Source: Niastella yeongjuensis (lineage in GTDB: Bacteria; Bacteroidota; Bacteroidia; Chitinophagales; Chitinophagaceae). Taken from it: DNA of 64,000 nt. The stretch is from positions 434,001 through 498,000 of the forward strand of contig NZ_FOCZ01000001.1 of the NCBI RefSeq assembly GCF_900110245.1, given 5' to 3'. The notes under the pieces are model-generated. The model searched no databases and had not been told where the DNA came from. It worked only from the letters and a program-made list of their open reading frames with translations. Below are positions 50,429-60,719 of the stretch, one piece after another (within the stretch, counting starts at the first letter, position 1; every line of letters starts with the position of its first letter). Made by a program: the position numbers and the translations under genes.

Positions 50429-51568
50429 CTACATGCCCCTTTCCTGTGCGCGAAACCAGCGTTCAGGAATTTCATTATTGCTGGCCAGCAGGTAATCTTT
50501 GTACGAGCAGGCAATGAATTTTTTATCGGGCATTTGCATCCACCAGCGACCGGTTTTTTTGCTTTGTAAAAAAACCGTTTCTATTTCAGAAAAAACAATA
50601 TTGAATTCGTTGAACGAATCCTTTTCTTCCATTTTGGCTTCACGCTGGCCGCGGTAATAACCATCTACCACATACCACAACATATGGCTGATCTGTTTGG
50701 CAGTAAGCTGGTTTTTATCCAGGTTGGGTGCATAGCCATAAATACCAATGGTGCTTACATTGGCGCTTAACCCTGCATATTGCATCAGCACGCAGGCTTC
50801 TTCACCTGTTAAGCCGTTGGGTGTAATATGATTGGCCGGGGCGTAGGCGTTGGCAATAGCCGCAATATCAAAACTAAACAACTGCGAGCTGCGGATCACC
50901 GGTTCCATTTCCTCGATATGCTCTTTAACATGTCCCACGCGGAAACAATCAAAACGCAGTTTGTCCATGGTTTCAAGTATGTGCGGGTGCACATAATAAC
51001 TTTGGAAACCTATATGATTGTAATGCTTTATAAAATTGGGTTCGCCGGTGAGCATTTCCATTAAAAAATTCTCCGACCGGTTGCGCGATTCCATACTCAG
51101 GTCTATCAGTGAATCTACACAGGTGGCCTCTATGATCTGATTTTTGCTGGTATAGGAATGGTATTGCGCCAGGGTAAGATCGTGAGAACCGCCCAGGATC
51201 ACTACCGTTTTGCCGGCACCGGTGAGTTCGGCCAGTACGGTTTTAAGGGCGGCATATGTATCCTGCAAGCCAGAGCCCAGGATGATATTGCCTATATCAA
51301 CCAGGTTTACATCGGAATGCCATTGATATAATGCGTAAAACTGACGGCGAATGGCGTCGGGGCCCGAAATCCCGGGTTGTAAATGGTTACCTCTAACCTC
51401 GTTGCAACCCAGCAGTACTATGTCGGCAGACCGCAGGTCAGGGATCTCCTCGTCTTCATATACCACTATTTTTTTACCGATCTGCCCGTCTTTATAACCT
51501 TCATCTTCCGATAACATGTACCGGTTCACAGGTTGAAGAAAGTCGCCAATATTTAATGTATCCGACAT
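50429..51568 (-). CDS. Arginase/formimidoylglutamase-fold protein with incomplete metal site
   Basis: A 379-residue ureohydrolase-fold protein (COG0010-like). GGSHD with His129 and the region around 150-156 and 232-245 align with the arginase metal motifs. But the DAHxD motif reads D152-S-L-I-D156 (the second His ligand is Leu154) and the SxDxDxxDP motif reads S-F-D234-I-A236 (Asp replaced by Ala). Two of six manganese ligands are missing, so it may be a pseudo-enzyme or use one metal. Such divergent arginase-like proteins recur in Bacteroidota. It lies divergently from pheS. Confidence 0.75.
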   Translation of the reverse strand: MSDTLNIGDFLQPVNRYMLSEDEGYKDGQIGKKIVVYEDEEIPDLRSADIVLLGCNEVRGNHLQPGISGPDAIRRQFYALYQWHSDVNLVDIGNIILGSGLQDTYAALKTVLAELTGAGKTVVILGGSHDLTLAQYHSYTSKNQIIEATCVDSLIDLSMESRNRSENFLMEMLTGEPNFIKHYNHIGFQSYYVHPHILETMDKLRFDCFRVGHVKEHIEEMEPVIRSSQLFSFDIAAIANAYAPANHITPNGLTGEEACVLMQYAGLSANVSTIGIYGYAPNLDKNQLTAKQISHMLWYVVDGYYRGQREAKMEEKDSFNEFNIVFSEIETVFLQSKKTGRWWMQMPDKKFIACSYKDYLLASNNEIPERWFRAQERGM

Positions 51569-51615
51569 TTGAGCGCAAGATAAGCAACGGTACGATATAT
51601 TAAGTTTACAATGCT

Positions 51616-51623
51616 TAACTTTG
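51616..51623 (+). promoter_or_regulatory. -7 promoter element of pheS
   Basis: TAACTTTG (TAnnTTTG), 23 bases before the ATG at 51647. No -33 TTTG is evident. Confidence 0.5.
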
Positions 51624-51646
51624 CAATGTAAAGTTAATCAACGAGC

Positions 51647-52678
51647 ATGGATGAATTGTTACAACAAATAGCAGCGTATAAACAGGAAATTGAGAGCACA
51701 CCCGCCAATGGAGCTGATTCCCTGGAGGCTTACCGTATTAAATTCCTGGGTACTAAGGGTATTGTAAAGAACCTTTTTACCGAAATGAGGAATGTTCCGA
51801 CCGATAAAAAGAAAGAATTCGGGTTGATCCTGAACGATTTCAAACAACTGGCCGAGGCTAAATACGAAACCTGGAAACAGCAACTGGATGGCTCCGGGGA
51901 TACAGGTGCAGCTGCCGTTGATGTAACCCTTCCCGGCGATCCCCTGCCATTGGGCACCCGCCACCCCATCAACCTGTTCCTCAACCACGTGATCAGCATC
52001 TTCAACCGCCTGGGTTTCTCTGTAGCGGAAGGCCCTGAAATTGAAGACGACTGGCACAACTTCACCGCATTGAACCTGCCCGAGCACCATCCGGCGCGCG
52101 ACATGCAGGATACATTCTATATTCAGCAAAATCCCGACTGGCTGTTGCGTACCCATACCAGCAATACGCAGATCCGGGCTATGGAAAAAGGGCAGTTACC
52201 GATCCGCATTATATGCCCCGGTCGTGTATACCGCAACGAAACCATCAGCGCCCGCAGCCACTGCTTCTTTCACCAGATCGAAGGATTGTACATCGATGAA
52301 AATGTTTCCTTTGCCGACCTGAAACAAACCCTGTATTTCTTTGTGCAGGAAATGTACGGCAAAGATGTAAAAGTACGGTTCCGCCCCTCCTATTTCCCCT
52401 TCACCGAGCCCAGTGCAGAAATGGATATCACCTGTCTGTTGTGCGGTGGCGAAGGCTGCCCCGTGTGCAAACGCACCGGCTGGCTGGAGATCTTAGGTTG
52501 CGGTATGGTACACCCGAAAGTGCTGGAGAATTGTAATATCGACCCGGAAAAGTACACCGGCTTTGCATTTGGGATGGGTATTGAACGGCCAGCCCTGCTT
52601 AAATACGGCATCAACGATATTCGTTTGTTCAGCGAAAACGACGTGCGGTTCCTGCGACAGTTTACGAGCGCAACTTAA
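51647..52678 (+). CDS. pheS: Phenylalanine--tRNA ligase alpha subunit
   Basis: A 343-residue class II tRNA synthetase subunit. An N-terminal coiled coil (1-85), then RHPINLFLNHVISIFNRLGF, HPARDMQDTFYI, LLRTHTSNTQIRAM, PGRVYRNETISARSHCFFHQIEGL (motif 2), RFRPSYFPFTEPSAEMD, and FAFGMGIERPALLKYGI (motif 3). It pairs with PheT to charge tRNA-Phe; pheT is not adjacent. Four Cys in CLLCGGEGCPVC are a zinc-like cluster seen in some members. Confidence 0.96.
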   Translation: MDELLQQIAAYKQEIESTPANGADSLEAYRIKFLGTKGIVKNLFTEMRNVPTDKKKEFGLILNDFKQLAEAKYETWKQQLDGSGDTGAAAVDVTLPGDPLPLGTRHPINLFLNHVISIFNRLGFSVAEGPEIEDDWHNFTALNLPEHHPARDMQDTFYIQQNPDWLLRTHTSNTQIRAMEKGQLPIRIICPGRVYRNETISARSHCFFHQIEGLYIDENVSFADLKQTLYFFVQEMYGKDVKVRFRPSYFPFTEPSAEMDITCLLCGGEGCPVCKRTGWLEILGCGMVHPKVLENCNIDPEKYTGFAFGMGIERPALLKYGINDIRLFSENDVRFLRQFTSAT

Positions 52679-52697
52679 CCACCCACAACTCACTAAA

Positions 52698-53540
52698 ATG
52701 GTTCGAACAATTTGCGTCTGCGGCGCAGGCACCATGGGCAGCGGTATTGCCCAGGCAGCCGCCCAGCACAACTTTCATGTTATATTGTACGATGTAAATG
52801 AAGGAATGCTCAACAAAGCCCGATCGGCTATGGAAAGCAACCTGCAAACCCTTGTGCAAAAAAACAAGCTCACCGCTGAAGCCGGCAACGGCATCATGAG
52901 CCGCATTCAGTTTGCTTCCGATACCAACGACTGCCTGGCCGACCTGGTCATTGAAGCCATCGTTGAAAAACCGGAAATAAAAGTGAGTTTGTTCAACCAG
53001 CTGTCAGAAGTAAACCACGGCGATGTGGTTTTTGCCACCAATACCTCCTCCTTATCGGTTACGGAAATAGCTAAAAAAGTGGTGAACCCTCACCGGGTAG
53101 CCGGCATGCACTTCTTTAACCCCGCCACCATCATGAAACTGGTTGAAGTGGTGGCCACCCCCTTCAGCAATCAGGAAACCATCGATCTTATAACTGAAAC
53201 GGCCCGGCAGATGGATAAAACCCCCGTTCTGTGCCAGGATGCACCGGGGTTTATTGTAAACCATGTTGCCCGCCCTTATTATCTGGAAGCGCTGAAACTG
53301 ATAGAACAGGGAGTAACCGATTTTAATACCATCGATACCCTGATGGAAGCCTCCGGATTTAAAATGGGCCCCTTCCGCCTTATGGACCTCATTGGCAATG
53401 ATATCAATTACGCCGTAAGCTGCCAGGTATACGATGCCCTGGGCAAACCCGACAGGCTGCAACCATCCCGCATTCAAAAAGAAAAAGTTGAAAAGGGAGA
53501 ACTGGGCCGCAAAAGCGGTATTGGATATTACGAATACTAG
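52698..53540 (+). CDS. hbd: 3-hydroxybutyryl-CoA dehydrogenase
   Basis: A 280-residue NAD(P)-linked enzyme. GAGTMGSGIAQ (9-19) is the nucleotide loop, MHFFNPATIMKLVEVV has the catalytic His138, NHVARPYYLEALKL is the typical C-terminal helix, and FKMGPFRLMDLIGND follows. It reduces acetoacetyl-CoA or acts in beta-oxidation. The open frame extends to 52563 inside pheS, but the ATG at 52698 starts the Rossmann strand. It lies 19 bases after pheS and may share its transcript. A degenerate relative is at 9940. Confidence 0.92.
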   Translation: MVRTICVCGAGTMGSGIAQAAAQHNFHVILYDVNEGMLNKARSAMESNLQTLVQKNKLTAEAGNGIMSRIQFASDTNDCLADLVIEAIVEKPEIKVSLFNQLSEVNHGDVVFATNTSSLSVTEIAKKVVNPHRVAGMHFFNPATIMKLVEVVATPFSNQETIDLITETARQMDKTPVLCQDAPGFIVNHVARPYYLEALKLIEQGVTDFNTIDTLMEASGFKMGPFRLMDLIGNDINYAVSCQVYDALGKPDRLQPSRIQKEKVEKGELGRKSGIGYYEY

Positions 53541-53594
53541 CTAATAATCTCCCTTCTTCATTGTAGAAAGGTTATCTTCGTGCCCTGTTAATTT

Positions 53595-54599
53595 TTGCAC
53601 TTGTTAACCAAAATACTCGTTACAGGCGGTACCGGCTTTATTGGCGCCTACATCATTAAAGAACTGGTAGAAAAGGGATATGCTGTGCGGGCCATCCGCC
53701 ACAGCAGGGAAACCCCTTTTTTTATACCGGCGCACATCAACAACAAAGTTGAATGGGTGCCCGGCGATGTGCTCGATGTGGTATCACTCGATGAAGCCAT
53801 GGAGGGGATAGACGCTGTTGTTCATGCCGCCGCCAAAGTATCCTTTCACGGTGCCGACAGAAGAACAATTAACAAGATCAATGTGGAAGGGACCGCAAAT
53901 GTGGTGAACATTGCGCTGGAGAAAGAGGTGAAACGATTTGTTCACATCAGTTCCGTTGGCGCTATCGGCCGCACCGCAAGTGGAGAAACCGTAACAGAAG
54001 AAAAAAAGTGGCTCCCGGGTAAATTACACACCACCTACGCCATCAGCAAATACCACGCAGAACTCGAAGTATGGCGCGGCGCTGCTGAAGGCCTTAACAT
54101 GGTGATCGTAAATCCCAGCACTGTACTGGGCTATGGCGACTGGAACACTTCCAGCTGTGCCATCTTCAAAAATGTGTACCGGGAATTTCCCTGGTTTACA
54201 AAAGGGATAAATGGATTTGTTGCAGTAACAGATGTAGCGCGGGCTGCCGTATTGCTTATGGAAAGCGAAGCAAGCAGCGAGCGGTTTATTGTAAATGGTG
54301 ATAACTGGACCTTTCAACAATTATTCAATACCATCGCCGATGGCCTGGGTAAAAAACACCCGAACAAAGAAGCGACGCCCTTCCTGGGCAACGTAGCCTG
54401 GCGCATGGAAAAGTTGAAAGCCATGATGTCGGGAAAAAAACCACTCCTTACCCGTGAAAGTGCCCGCATTGCGCAAAGCATTACCTACTTCGACAACAGT
54501 AAATTATTAAAATCCCTCCCCGGATTTTCATTTACACCCTTGGAAAAAGCTATAAAAAAAGATTGCCAACAATACCTGGCCCATCTGCAACCGCTATAA
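53595..54599 (+). CDS. NAD-dependent epimerase/dehydratase family protein (extended SDR)
   Basis: A 334-residue extended short-chain dehydrogenase. GGTGFIG (11-17), DAVVHAAAKVSF, HISSVGAIGR and the catalytic Tyr148/Lys152 (TTYAISKYHAELE) are all present. The pattern fits dihydroflavonol reductase or NAD-dependent aldehyde/sugar reductase relatives; the substrate is unknown. It begins with TTG codons only (53595 or 53601). It follows hbd by about 54 bases. Confidence 0.85.
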   Translation: MHLLTKILVTGGTGFIGAYIIKELVEKGYAVRAIRHSRETPFFIPAHINNKVEWVPGDVLDVVSLDEAMEGIDAVVHAAAKVSFHGADRRTINKINVEGTANVVNIALEKEVKRFVHISSVGAIGRTASGETVTEEKKWLPGKLHTTYAISKYHAELEVWRGAAEGLNMVIVNPSTVLGYGDWNTSSCAIFKNVYREFPWFTKGINGFVAVTDVARAAVLLMESEASSERFIVNGDNWTFQQLFNTIADGLGKKHPNKEATPFLGNVAWRMEKLKAMMSGKKPLLTRESARIAQSITYFDNSKLLKSLPGFSFTPLEKAIKKDCQQYLAHLQPL

Positions 54600-54777
54600 C
54601 TGGCAAAAAACAGTTATACATGCCCGCCCCCGCTAATATGTTAAAGAAATTTAACCTGGGACCGTTTGCAGAAGCCGGCTATCTCAATACTTTCACAGCC
54701 AGCCAAACGTTTTATTAATTACAGACTGGTTGTATATTGGAAATTATTCATATCCATCTGAAAAATAATAGTTCAAG

Positions 54778-55860
54778 ATGAAAAATTTAATGATCCTGCT
54801 GTTATCCGTTACCTGTTATTCCGCTGCCCTGGCGCAGGAAAAAACATTTGTTGTATTGGGAAAGGTGATCGATGCAGAAACAAAACAACCAATGGTAGGA
54901 GCCTCAGCCTACTGTCAAAACACTACACAGGGAACTATTACCAATAGCGAGGGTTTGTTTTTTATGCGCCTGCCCAACGGCGGTTACGACATGGTGGTAA
55001 CCTATACCGGTTTCGAAAAAAAGATAATGCGCATCAGCGCCAGTCAGCCGGCCACCGATACCATGCTGATAGAACTCGCAAAAGAAGATAAATCATTATC
55101 AGAAGTAGCAGTAGTAGCCAGTACCGAAGACCCGGATGGCCTGAACAAATACGGCAAATTCTTTAACCAGAACTTTATCGGCAATTCCAATAATGCAGGC
55201 CAGTGCACCATACAAAACCCTGAGGTGTTGCACTTCTTCTATTCTAAAAAAAGGAACCGCCTGAAAATTATGGCCAAGGAAGACCTCATCATAGTGAACT
55301 ACTCCCTGGGGTATAAGATCAGGTACCAGCTCGACTCCTTCAGCTACGATTATACCAGCAATATTTCGCAATACACCGGTTCTCCCCTGTTTCAGGAAAT
55401 GGATAGTACCGAGGAAGTAAAAGCGCAATGGAAAAAGAACCGGGCGCGCACCTACCTGGGTTCCCGCCTGCATTTTATGCGTTCATTTTACGATAGCACC
55501 TTAAAACAGGATGGGTTTATAATTGAAAAACTGAACGACGATCCGGAGAGCGTAAAGGGCACATTCATTACCAACCCTTATAACGAGCAGGATTATATGG
55601 TCGATAGCGGAGATGTGGAAGTAAGCTGGAATGGCCGCTACCGCATCAGTTACGATAAGGTATATCCCGACAAACAATTCCTTGAAGAATACAAACTGCC
55701 ACCAACAACCCGCTTCCAGATCACAGTGCTGGACATTTCCAATGGGTTCGTTATTGAAAAGAATGGCTACTTCTACGAACAGTACGACGTGATCAATTCA
55801 GGTTACTGGGCCTGGAAAAAAATATCTGAAGGGTTGCCTTACGATTACATATACCAATAA
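54778..55860 (+). CDS. Exported CarboxypepD_reg-like domain protein
   Basis: A 360-residue secreted protein (signal peptide 1-19, ILLLSVTCYSAALAQ). Residues about 25-105 are a carboxypeptidase-regulatory-like domain (VLGKVIDAETKQPMVGASAYC, TITNSEGLFFMRLPNGGYDMVVTYTGFE in parts), the module used before TonB-dependent receptors and in surface proteins of Bacteroidota. The rest (110-360) is a beta-rich region I do not recognise; it has no plug or barrel. A structural or adhesion role at the surface is possible. Confidence 0.8.
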   Translation: MKNLMILLLSVTCYSAALAQEKTFVVLGKVIDAETKQPMVGASAYCQNTTQGTITNSEGLFFMRLPNGGYDMVVTYTGFEKKIMRISASQPATDTMLIELAKEDKSLSEVAVVASTEDPDGLNKYGKFFNQNFIGNSNNAGQCTIQNPEVLHFFYSKKRNRLKIMAKEDLIIVNYSLGYKIRYQLDSFSYDYTSNISQYTGSPLFQEMDSTEEVKAQWKKNRARTYLGSRLHFMRSFYDSTLKQDGFIIEKLNDDPESVKGTFITNPYNEQDYMVDSGDVEVSWNGRYRISYDKVYPDKQFLEEYKLPPTTRFQITVLDISNGFVIEKNGYFYEQYDVINSGYWAWKKISEGLPYDYIYQ

Positions 55861-56031
55861 ACAATACCTGTAAGGCGTACGCGTATTAATAAAACCTTTG
55901 CATTTTAAAATACCCGCCTAAAACCTTTTTTTATACCTTCAAACGGAATTTCAAAACTGGAGGCGCGACCGGTTATGATAGCAAACTGTTAGTCTATGAG
56001 GACTCCTGCCCTCATAGCAACTGAACTTTCT

Positions 56032-58893
56032 ATGATCACCAAACGCATCATTCAGACACTACTGCTTTTCGCCGGTTTAATAACTGTTTATACTTCCTGT
56101 GCACAGGAGTATAACTATATTCATTACGATGTAAAAGACGGACTGGCCGGTTCTACCGTATACGACCTCTGCCAGGATAAAGACGGATTCATTTGGTTTG
56201 CTACCGAAGCCGGTATCAGTCGGTTCGATGGCACTCATTTCAAAAACTTCACCACCAGCGACGGGTTGCCCGAAACGGAAATATTAAAATTATTTGCCGA
56301 TTCAAAAGGCCGGATATGGATGGCCCCTTTCAAAAACAATGTCTGCTATTATTACAAGGGTAAAATTCACAACCAGGAAAATGACGCTGTACTTAAAAAG
56401 ATCAATCTTCCATCTGTAATTGCCTTATTCCGGGAAAGCATTGATCAGGACATGGCTTTTTATACCAACAATTCCGTTACCATAGTCAGCGCCAACAACG
56501 CTATTTACCAATTCAAATGCAATGAGGTTACCCGCATTTTTCTGCGGCGCAACCCGCGTGGTAAAGGGTTTCAGTTAAACGTAGATGACTCCTGCTATGT
56601 AATTACCAATGGGAAAATGACATCAGTTCCCTGCGGGAGCCTTGGTGTAATGGATCTCGATCCCAGGCTGAATAAAGTAAGGGCCACCTTAAAAGTAACT
56701 GCCGAGGATTGTGATCCGGCTATTAATCATGTATTGTTTTCCAATACCTGGTCGGGAAGCTACATGGTCGATACCGTTACCTTCGATCATTATGAAGAAT
56801 CATTTCTGATGGGAAAACAGATCAGCCATGCCCTGGTTGACAGTGAAAAGAACATCTGGTTCACCACGCTGGGGGAAGGCGTTTATAAACTGGCATCAAG
56901 GGCATTTAAAACCCATTATTTCTATAAGAGCCAGTCGCAGGAGATCTTTTCCCTGTCAAAGATCAACGATAAAATTTATGCAGGCGCTGCATTCGGAAGA
57001 ATATACCAGTTACACGAAGCAAACATCATCGATACCATCAATGCAAATAAAGAGTTCAATACTTCATTGGGCTACGGAAGCACCAACCGCATAACCTGCC
57101 TGCAGCAATTAAAAGATGGTTCCCTGTTGATGGGCTCCGACGGCCTGTTGGTAAAAAAGACCAGTAAAGGCAATACCTTCAACACCGGTATTTTTGCAGT
57201 AAAGTCAATCGAAGAATTATCGAACGGATTGGTACTGGTAGGTACAGCCCGACGGGCTATGGTGATACAACCAAACGATCTGTCTGTAAAAGATACAATT
57301 TTTCCCAGCCGCACCACCTGTGTGTGTTTTTACAACAACAACTATTACATAGGAACGGTAAATGGATTGTATGTGGTGAACACTCATAAACAGATCCGTT
57401 ATATGGGCGATGTCATTCCTTCGTTAAAACAACGCATCAGCTCATTCTGTAAATCGCCCGATGGCGGGTTGTACATTGCCACTTACGGCGGAGGCATCCT
57501 TTGCCTGAAAAACGACCAGGTGGTACACAGCATTACCACACGGGAAGGTTTATCAAGTAATATCTGCAGAACCATCTTTATAAATAATGATTTTCTGTGG
57601 GCCGGTACCGATAAGGGACTTAATAAGATCAATATCAGTCAAACACCTTATCCCGTCACCACCTATAGCACCTCAGATGGTTTGCCCACAGATATTATTA
57701 ATGCAGTATATGTTGATGGGAATACCATTTACGTAGGTTCACCTGCCGGCGTTACCTGGTTCAACGAAACCCAAACAGGCCATTACTCGCAATGTAATTT
57801 GCGCATACTCGATATTTCGGTAGGTAACCAATCGCAGCCAATGAAAAACAGCTACCGGCTGGGTTACCAGGACAACAGTTTGAAAATATCCTACGCAGGC
57901 ATCTCCTTTAAATCGGGTGGTAACATTTGGTATCGTTACCGGTTAAAGGGCCTTACCGATAGCTGGGATTCAACCGCACAAAATGTGCTGGAGTACCCAT
58001 CCCTGCCACCGGGTAATTACGAATTTGAACTGATTGCAGTAAACAAAAAGGGCATTGTAAGTGATCCGGTAACTATTGCATTTATTGTTGATGCCCCCTT
58101 CTGGCAAACATTGCCTTTTCAGATCCTGATCATAGCCACGGTTATTTTACTCACGTGGCTGGTGGTAGCATGGCGGTTTAGTATGCTGCGTAAAAAAGAA
58201 CTGGAAAGAACAACCATGCAGCAAAAGCTGAATGAGCTGGAACAAATGGCCCTGCGGGCGCAAATGAACCCTCATTTTATTTTTAATTGCCTTAATAGTA
58301 TACAAAATTTTATAATAACAAACGACCTGGAGTCAACTAATCTGTACCTGAGTGAATTTGCCTACCTCATCAGGCAAACCCTCGACAATTCAGAAAAAAG
58401 CACCATTTCCATTACTAACGAAATAAGATACCTGAAGCGATACCTTGAAATGGAGATGATGCGTTTTGGCCATTCTTTCGATTATAATATTGAAATAGAT
58501 CCCGAACTCGATCCTGATATGGAGCATATCCCTACCATGATATTGCAACCCTATATCGAGAACAGCATCAGGCATGGCATCAGGTATAAAGAGAACGGCG
58601 GTGGCTATATCGACATAAAATTTCTTAACAGCACCGAAGGATTTATATGCATTATTCAGGATAACGGCATCGGACGAAAAAAAGCCAATGAATATAAATC
58701 ACAACTGCATGTTGAATACCAGTCAAAAGGAATGTCATTGACGGCAGAAAGAATAAATATTTTAAATCGTCAATTATCAGACCCTATAACGATTGAAATA
58801 ATTGACCTCACCGATGCGCATAATCAGGCCACTGGCACCAGGATCACCTTGTATTTTCCTTATACCCTTACTTTTAAACCGGTGAAAAAATGA
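56032..58893 (+). CDS. Sensor histidine kinase with Reg_prop propeller, Y_Y_Y and LytS-type kinase
   Basis: A 953-residue sensor. Signal peptide, then a periplasmic two-component regulator propeller (about 25-590; DKDGFIWFATEAGISRFDG and several WAGTDKGLNKI-like blades), a Y_Y_Y domain (about 600-690; YRYRLKGLTDSW, LPPGNYEFELIAVN), a TM helix near 695-716, and a His_kinase (LytS) domain with His748 in RAQMNPHFIFN and an HATPase region (PYIENSIRHGI, IIQDNGIGRKKAN). The response regulator gene overlaps its stop by four bases. The ligand is unknown. ATG 56032 begins the signal peptide; a start at 55996 is also possible. Confidence 0.92.
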   Translation: MITKRIIQTLLLFAGLITVYTSCAQEYNYIHYDVKDGLAGSTVYDLCQDKDGFIWFATEAGISRFDGTHFKNFTTSDGLPETEILKLFADSKGRIWMAPFKNNVCYYYKGKIHNQENDAVLKKINLPSVIALFRESIDQDMAFYTNNSVTIVSANNAIYQFKCNEVTRIFLRRNPRGKGFQLNVDDSCYVITNGKMTSVPCGSLGVMDLDPRLNKVRATLKVTAEDCDPAINHVLFSNTWSGSYMVDTVTFDHYEESFLMGKQISHALVDSEKNIWFTTLGEGVYKLASRAFKTHYFYKSQSQEIFSLSKINDKIYAGAAFGRIYQLHEANIIDTINANKEFNTSLGYGSTNRITCLQQLKDGSLLMGSDGLLVKKTSKGNTFNTGIFAVKSIEELSNGLVLVGTARRAMVIQPNDLSVKDTIFPSRTTCVCFYNNNYYIGTVNGLYVVNTHKQIRYMGDVIPSLKQRISSFCKSPDGGLYIATYGGGILCLKNDQVVHSITTREGLSSNICRTIFINNDFLWAGTDKGLNKINISQTPYPVTTYSTSDGLPTDIINAVYVDGNTIYVGSPAGVTWFNETQTGHYSQCNLRILDISVGNQSQPMKNSYRLGYQDNSLKISYAGISFKSGGNIWYRYRLKGLTDSWDSTAQNVLEYPSLPPGNYEFELIAVNKKGIVSDPVTIAFIVDAPFWQTLPFQILIIATVILLTWLVVAWRFSMLRKKELERTTMQQKLNELEQMALRAQMNPHFIFNCLNSIQNFIITNDLESTNLYLSEFAYLIRQTLDNSEKSTISITNEIRYLKRYLEMEMMRFGHSFDYNIEIDPELDPDMEHIPTMILQPYIENSIRHGIRYKENGGGYIDIKFLNSTEGFICIIQDNGIGRKKANEYKSQLHVEYQSKGMSLTAERINILNRQLSDPITIEIIDLTDAHNQATGTRITLYFPYTLTFKPVKK

Positions 58894-59633
58894 TACGAAC
58901 CATTGTAATCGACGACGAACCCAATAACATTGAAGCGCTCAAACAGCTGCTGCTGAAGTATTGTCCGCTTGTAGAACTGATCGGTGTGGCCGAAAACATC
59001 CGTACCGGGCAGGCTCTTATCATCCATACCCAACCCGACCTGGTTTTTCTGGATATTGAAATGCCTTTCGGTAATGCGTTTGAACTGTTGAACAGCCTGT
59101 CGCCCGTGAATTTCGAGATCATCTTTGTTACCGCCTTCGATAACTATGCCATCAATGCCATAAAATATTCTGCGCTGGACTATTTGTTAAAGCCGGTGAA
59201 TATAAAAGAACTACAGGCGGCCGTACACAAAGCAGCTGATCGTATTAAAACAAAAAATATTACCAGCAAAATAGATACTCTGATGTATAACCTGTCGGTA
59301 AACAAACCGGTTTTACAAAAAGTGGCCCTTCCTACCCTCGATGGATTGGTGTTTGTAAACATCAATGAACTGGTTTGGCTGGAAGCCAGAGGCAGTTATA
59401 CGTTTGTGTATATGCAGGACCAGCAAAAAATAATGGTTTCGCGAACGTTGAAGGAGTTTGAAGACATATTACCGTTTGAAAACTTTTCCCGGGTGCATCA
59501 ATCGTACATTATCAATCATTTCTTTATAAAAAAATACAACAGGGGCCGGGGCGGCACTATTGAAATGGAAGACGGAACTACCATTGAAGTATCTATGCGC
59601 AAGAAGGATGAATTTCTGTCGAAGTTTAAATAG
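58890..59633 (+). CDS. LytTR-type response regulator
   Basis: A 247-residue response regulator, partner of the upstream kinase (ATGA overlap). The receiver (1-125) has DDE at 8-10, phospho-acceptor Asp55 in VFLDIEMP, and LDYLLKPV. The LytTR DNA-binding domain covers about 140-247 (ELVWLEARGSYTFVYM, RVHQSYIINHFFIKKYNRGRGGTI). It likely controls genes not adjacent to it. Confidence 0.93.
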   Translation: MIRTIVIDDEPNNIEALKQLLLKYCPLVELIGVAENIRTGQALIIHTQPDLVFLDIEMPFGNAFELLNSLSPVNFEIIFVTAFDNYAINAIKYSALDYLLKPVNIKELQAAVHKAADRIKTKNITSKIDTLMYNLSVNKPVLQKVALPTLDGLVFVNINELVWLEARGSYTFVYMQDQQKIMVSRTLKEFEDILPFENFSRVHQSYIINHFFIKKYNRGRGGTIEMEDGTTIEVSMRKKDEFLSKFK

Positions 59634-59645
59634 AGGGGAGGAATG

Positions 59646-59735
59646 GGTTGAAAAGTTAACAGGTTGATATGTTGATAAGGTAAAATGCTATTAATAGACT
59701 TCTTAACCTGTCAACTTTCCAACCTGTCAACGCTT
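59646..59735 (+). repeat. TTAACCTGTCAAC-type intergenic repeat
   Basis: TTAACCTGTCAAC (59703-59715) is followed by the related CCAACCTGTCAAC (59719-59731), and GTTAACAGGTTG (59655-59666) is an inverted partner. It matches the family at 30455-30530. Confidence 0.6.
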
Positions 59736-59771
59736 ACTCCGGCCGCTTAAAAAACGACCCTATTCACCTGA

Positions 59772-60719
59772 TTATTTAATTCCTTTTATCTTTTCCCAGA
59801 TCTCCGGTATTCTTTTCACCCAAACCAGCTCGCGTTTTTTATTGTTCGCCTCTTCAACCGGTGTACCAAAGTAAACTTTACCACCTTCCAGGGTAGTACC
59901 CACACCACTTTGTGCCAGTACTACCGCGTTATCACCAATGGTCAGTGTTTTGGAAACGCCCACCTGACCCCAAAGAATAACCCCGTTGCCAAGCGTTGTA
60001 GCGCCTGCTATGCCAACCTGCGCAGCCAGCAAACAGTTTGCACCTAAAACCGTATCGTGGCCAATGTGAACCATATTATCGAGCTTGCTGCCCCGGCCAA
60101 TACGGGTATCGTGCGATACACCTCTGTCGATGGTGCAACCGGCGCCGATCTCTACATCGCTTTCAATAACAACCCTTCCACCACTTTCCATTTTCTTGTA
60201 CCAAACCGCCCGGTCCTTTTTGGTATTGTAATAAAAAGCATCCGATCCTATTACGGTGCCCGCCTGTATGATCACATTATCACCAATAACGCAGTGTTCC
60301 ATGATGGTAACATTGGGACCAATAAAACAATCCTTTCCAATGCTTACTTCATGTCCGATATAAACGTTAGGCGCTATATATGTGCCTTCGCCGATGGTTG
60401 CCGAATCACTGATTGGCTTAGCAGCGGGTTTAAAAGGGCGAAAGTGACGTACTATGGTTTGATAAGCTTCGAATGGATTATCAACTATCAGTAGTGCTTT
60501 GCCTTCCGGACACTCGGTTTTTTGATTTATGATGATAAAAGTGGCATCGGAATGCAGACACTTGTTGTAATATTTGGGATGATCAACGAAAACCAGGTCG
60601 CCTGGTTCTACTTTATGGATCTCATTTATACCAGTAGCTATTCCTTCTGTATTGCCTGAGAGTTCAGCACCAATCAAATTGGCTATCCATTTAACCGAAA
60701 CAGGAGCAGGAAATTTCAT
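59772..60719 (-). CDS. lpxD: LpxD-like UDP-3-O-acyl-glucosamine N-acyltransferase
   Basis: A 315-residue acyltransferase. An N-terminal domain (1-100) is followed by a left-handed beta-helix of hexapeptide repeats ([42 protein letters not shown]) and the active region [10 protein letters not shown], where His221 aligns with the catalytic His of LpxD. The end is [23 protein letters not shown]. It is a little shorter than E. coli LpxD; some Bacteroidota have two such paralogs, so this may be the second. It acts in lipid A synthesis. A -7 box (TACTTTTG, 60736-60743, minus strand) precedes it. Confidence 0.82.
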   Translation of the reverse strand: MKFPAPVSVKWIANLIGAELSGNTEGIATGINEIHKVEPGDLVFVDHPKYYNKCLHSDATFIIINQKTECPEGKALLIVDNPFEAYQTIVRHFRPFKPAAKPISDSATIGEGTYIAPNVYIGHEVSIGKDCFIGPNVTIMEHCVIGDNVIIQAGTVIGSDAFYYNTKKDRAVWYKKMESGGRVVIESDVEIGAGCTIDRGVSHDTRIGRGSKLDNMVHIGHDTVLGANCLLAAQVGIAGATTLGNGVILWGQVGVSKTLTIGDNAVVLAQSGVGTTLEGGKVYFGTPVEEANNKKRELVWVKRIPEIWEKIKGIK

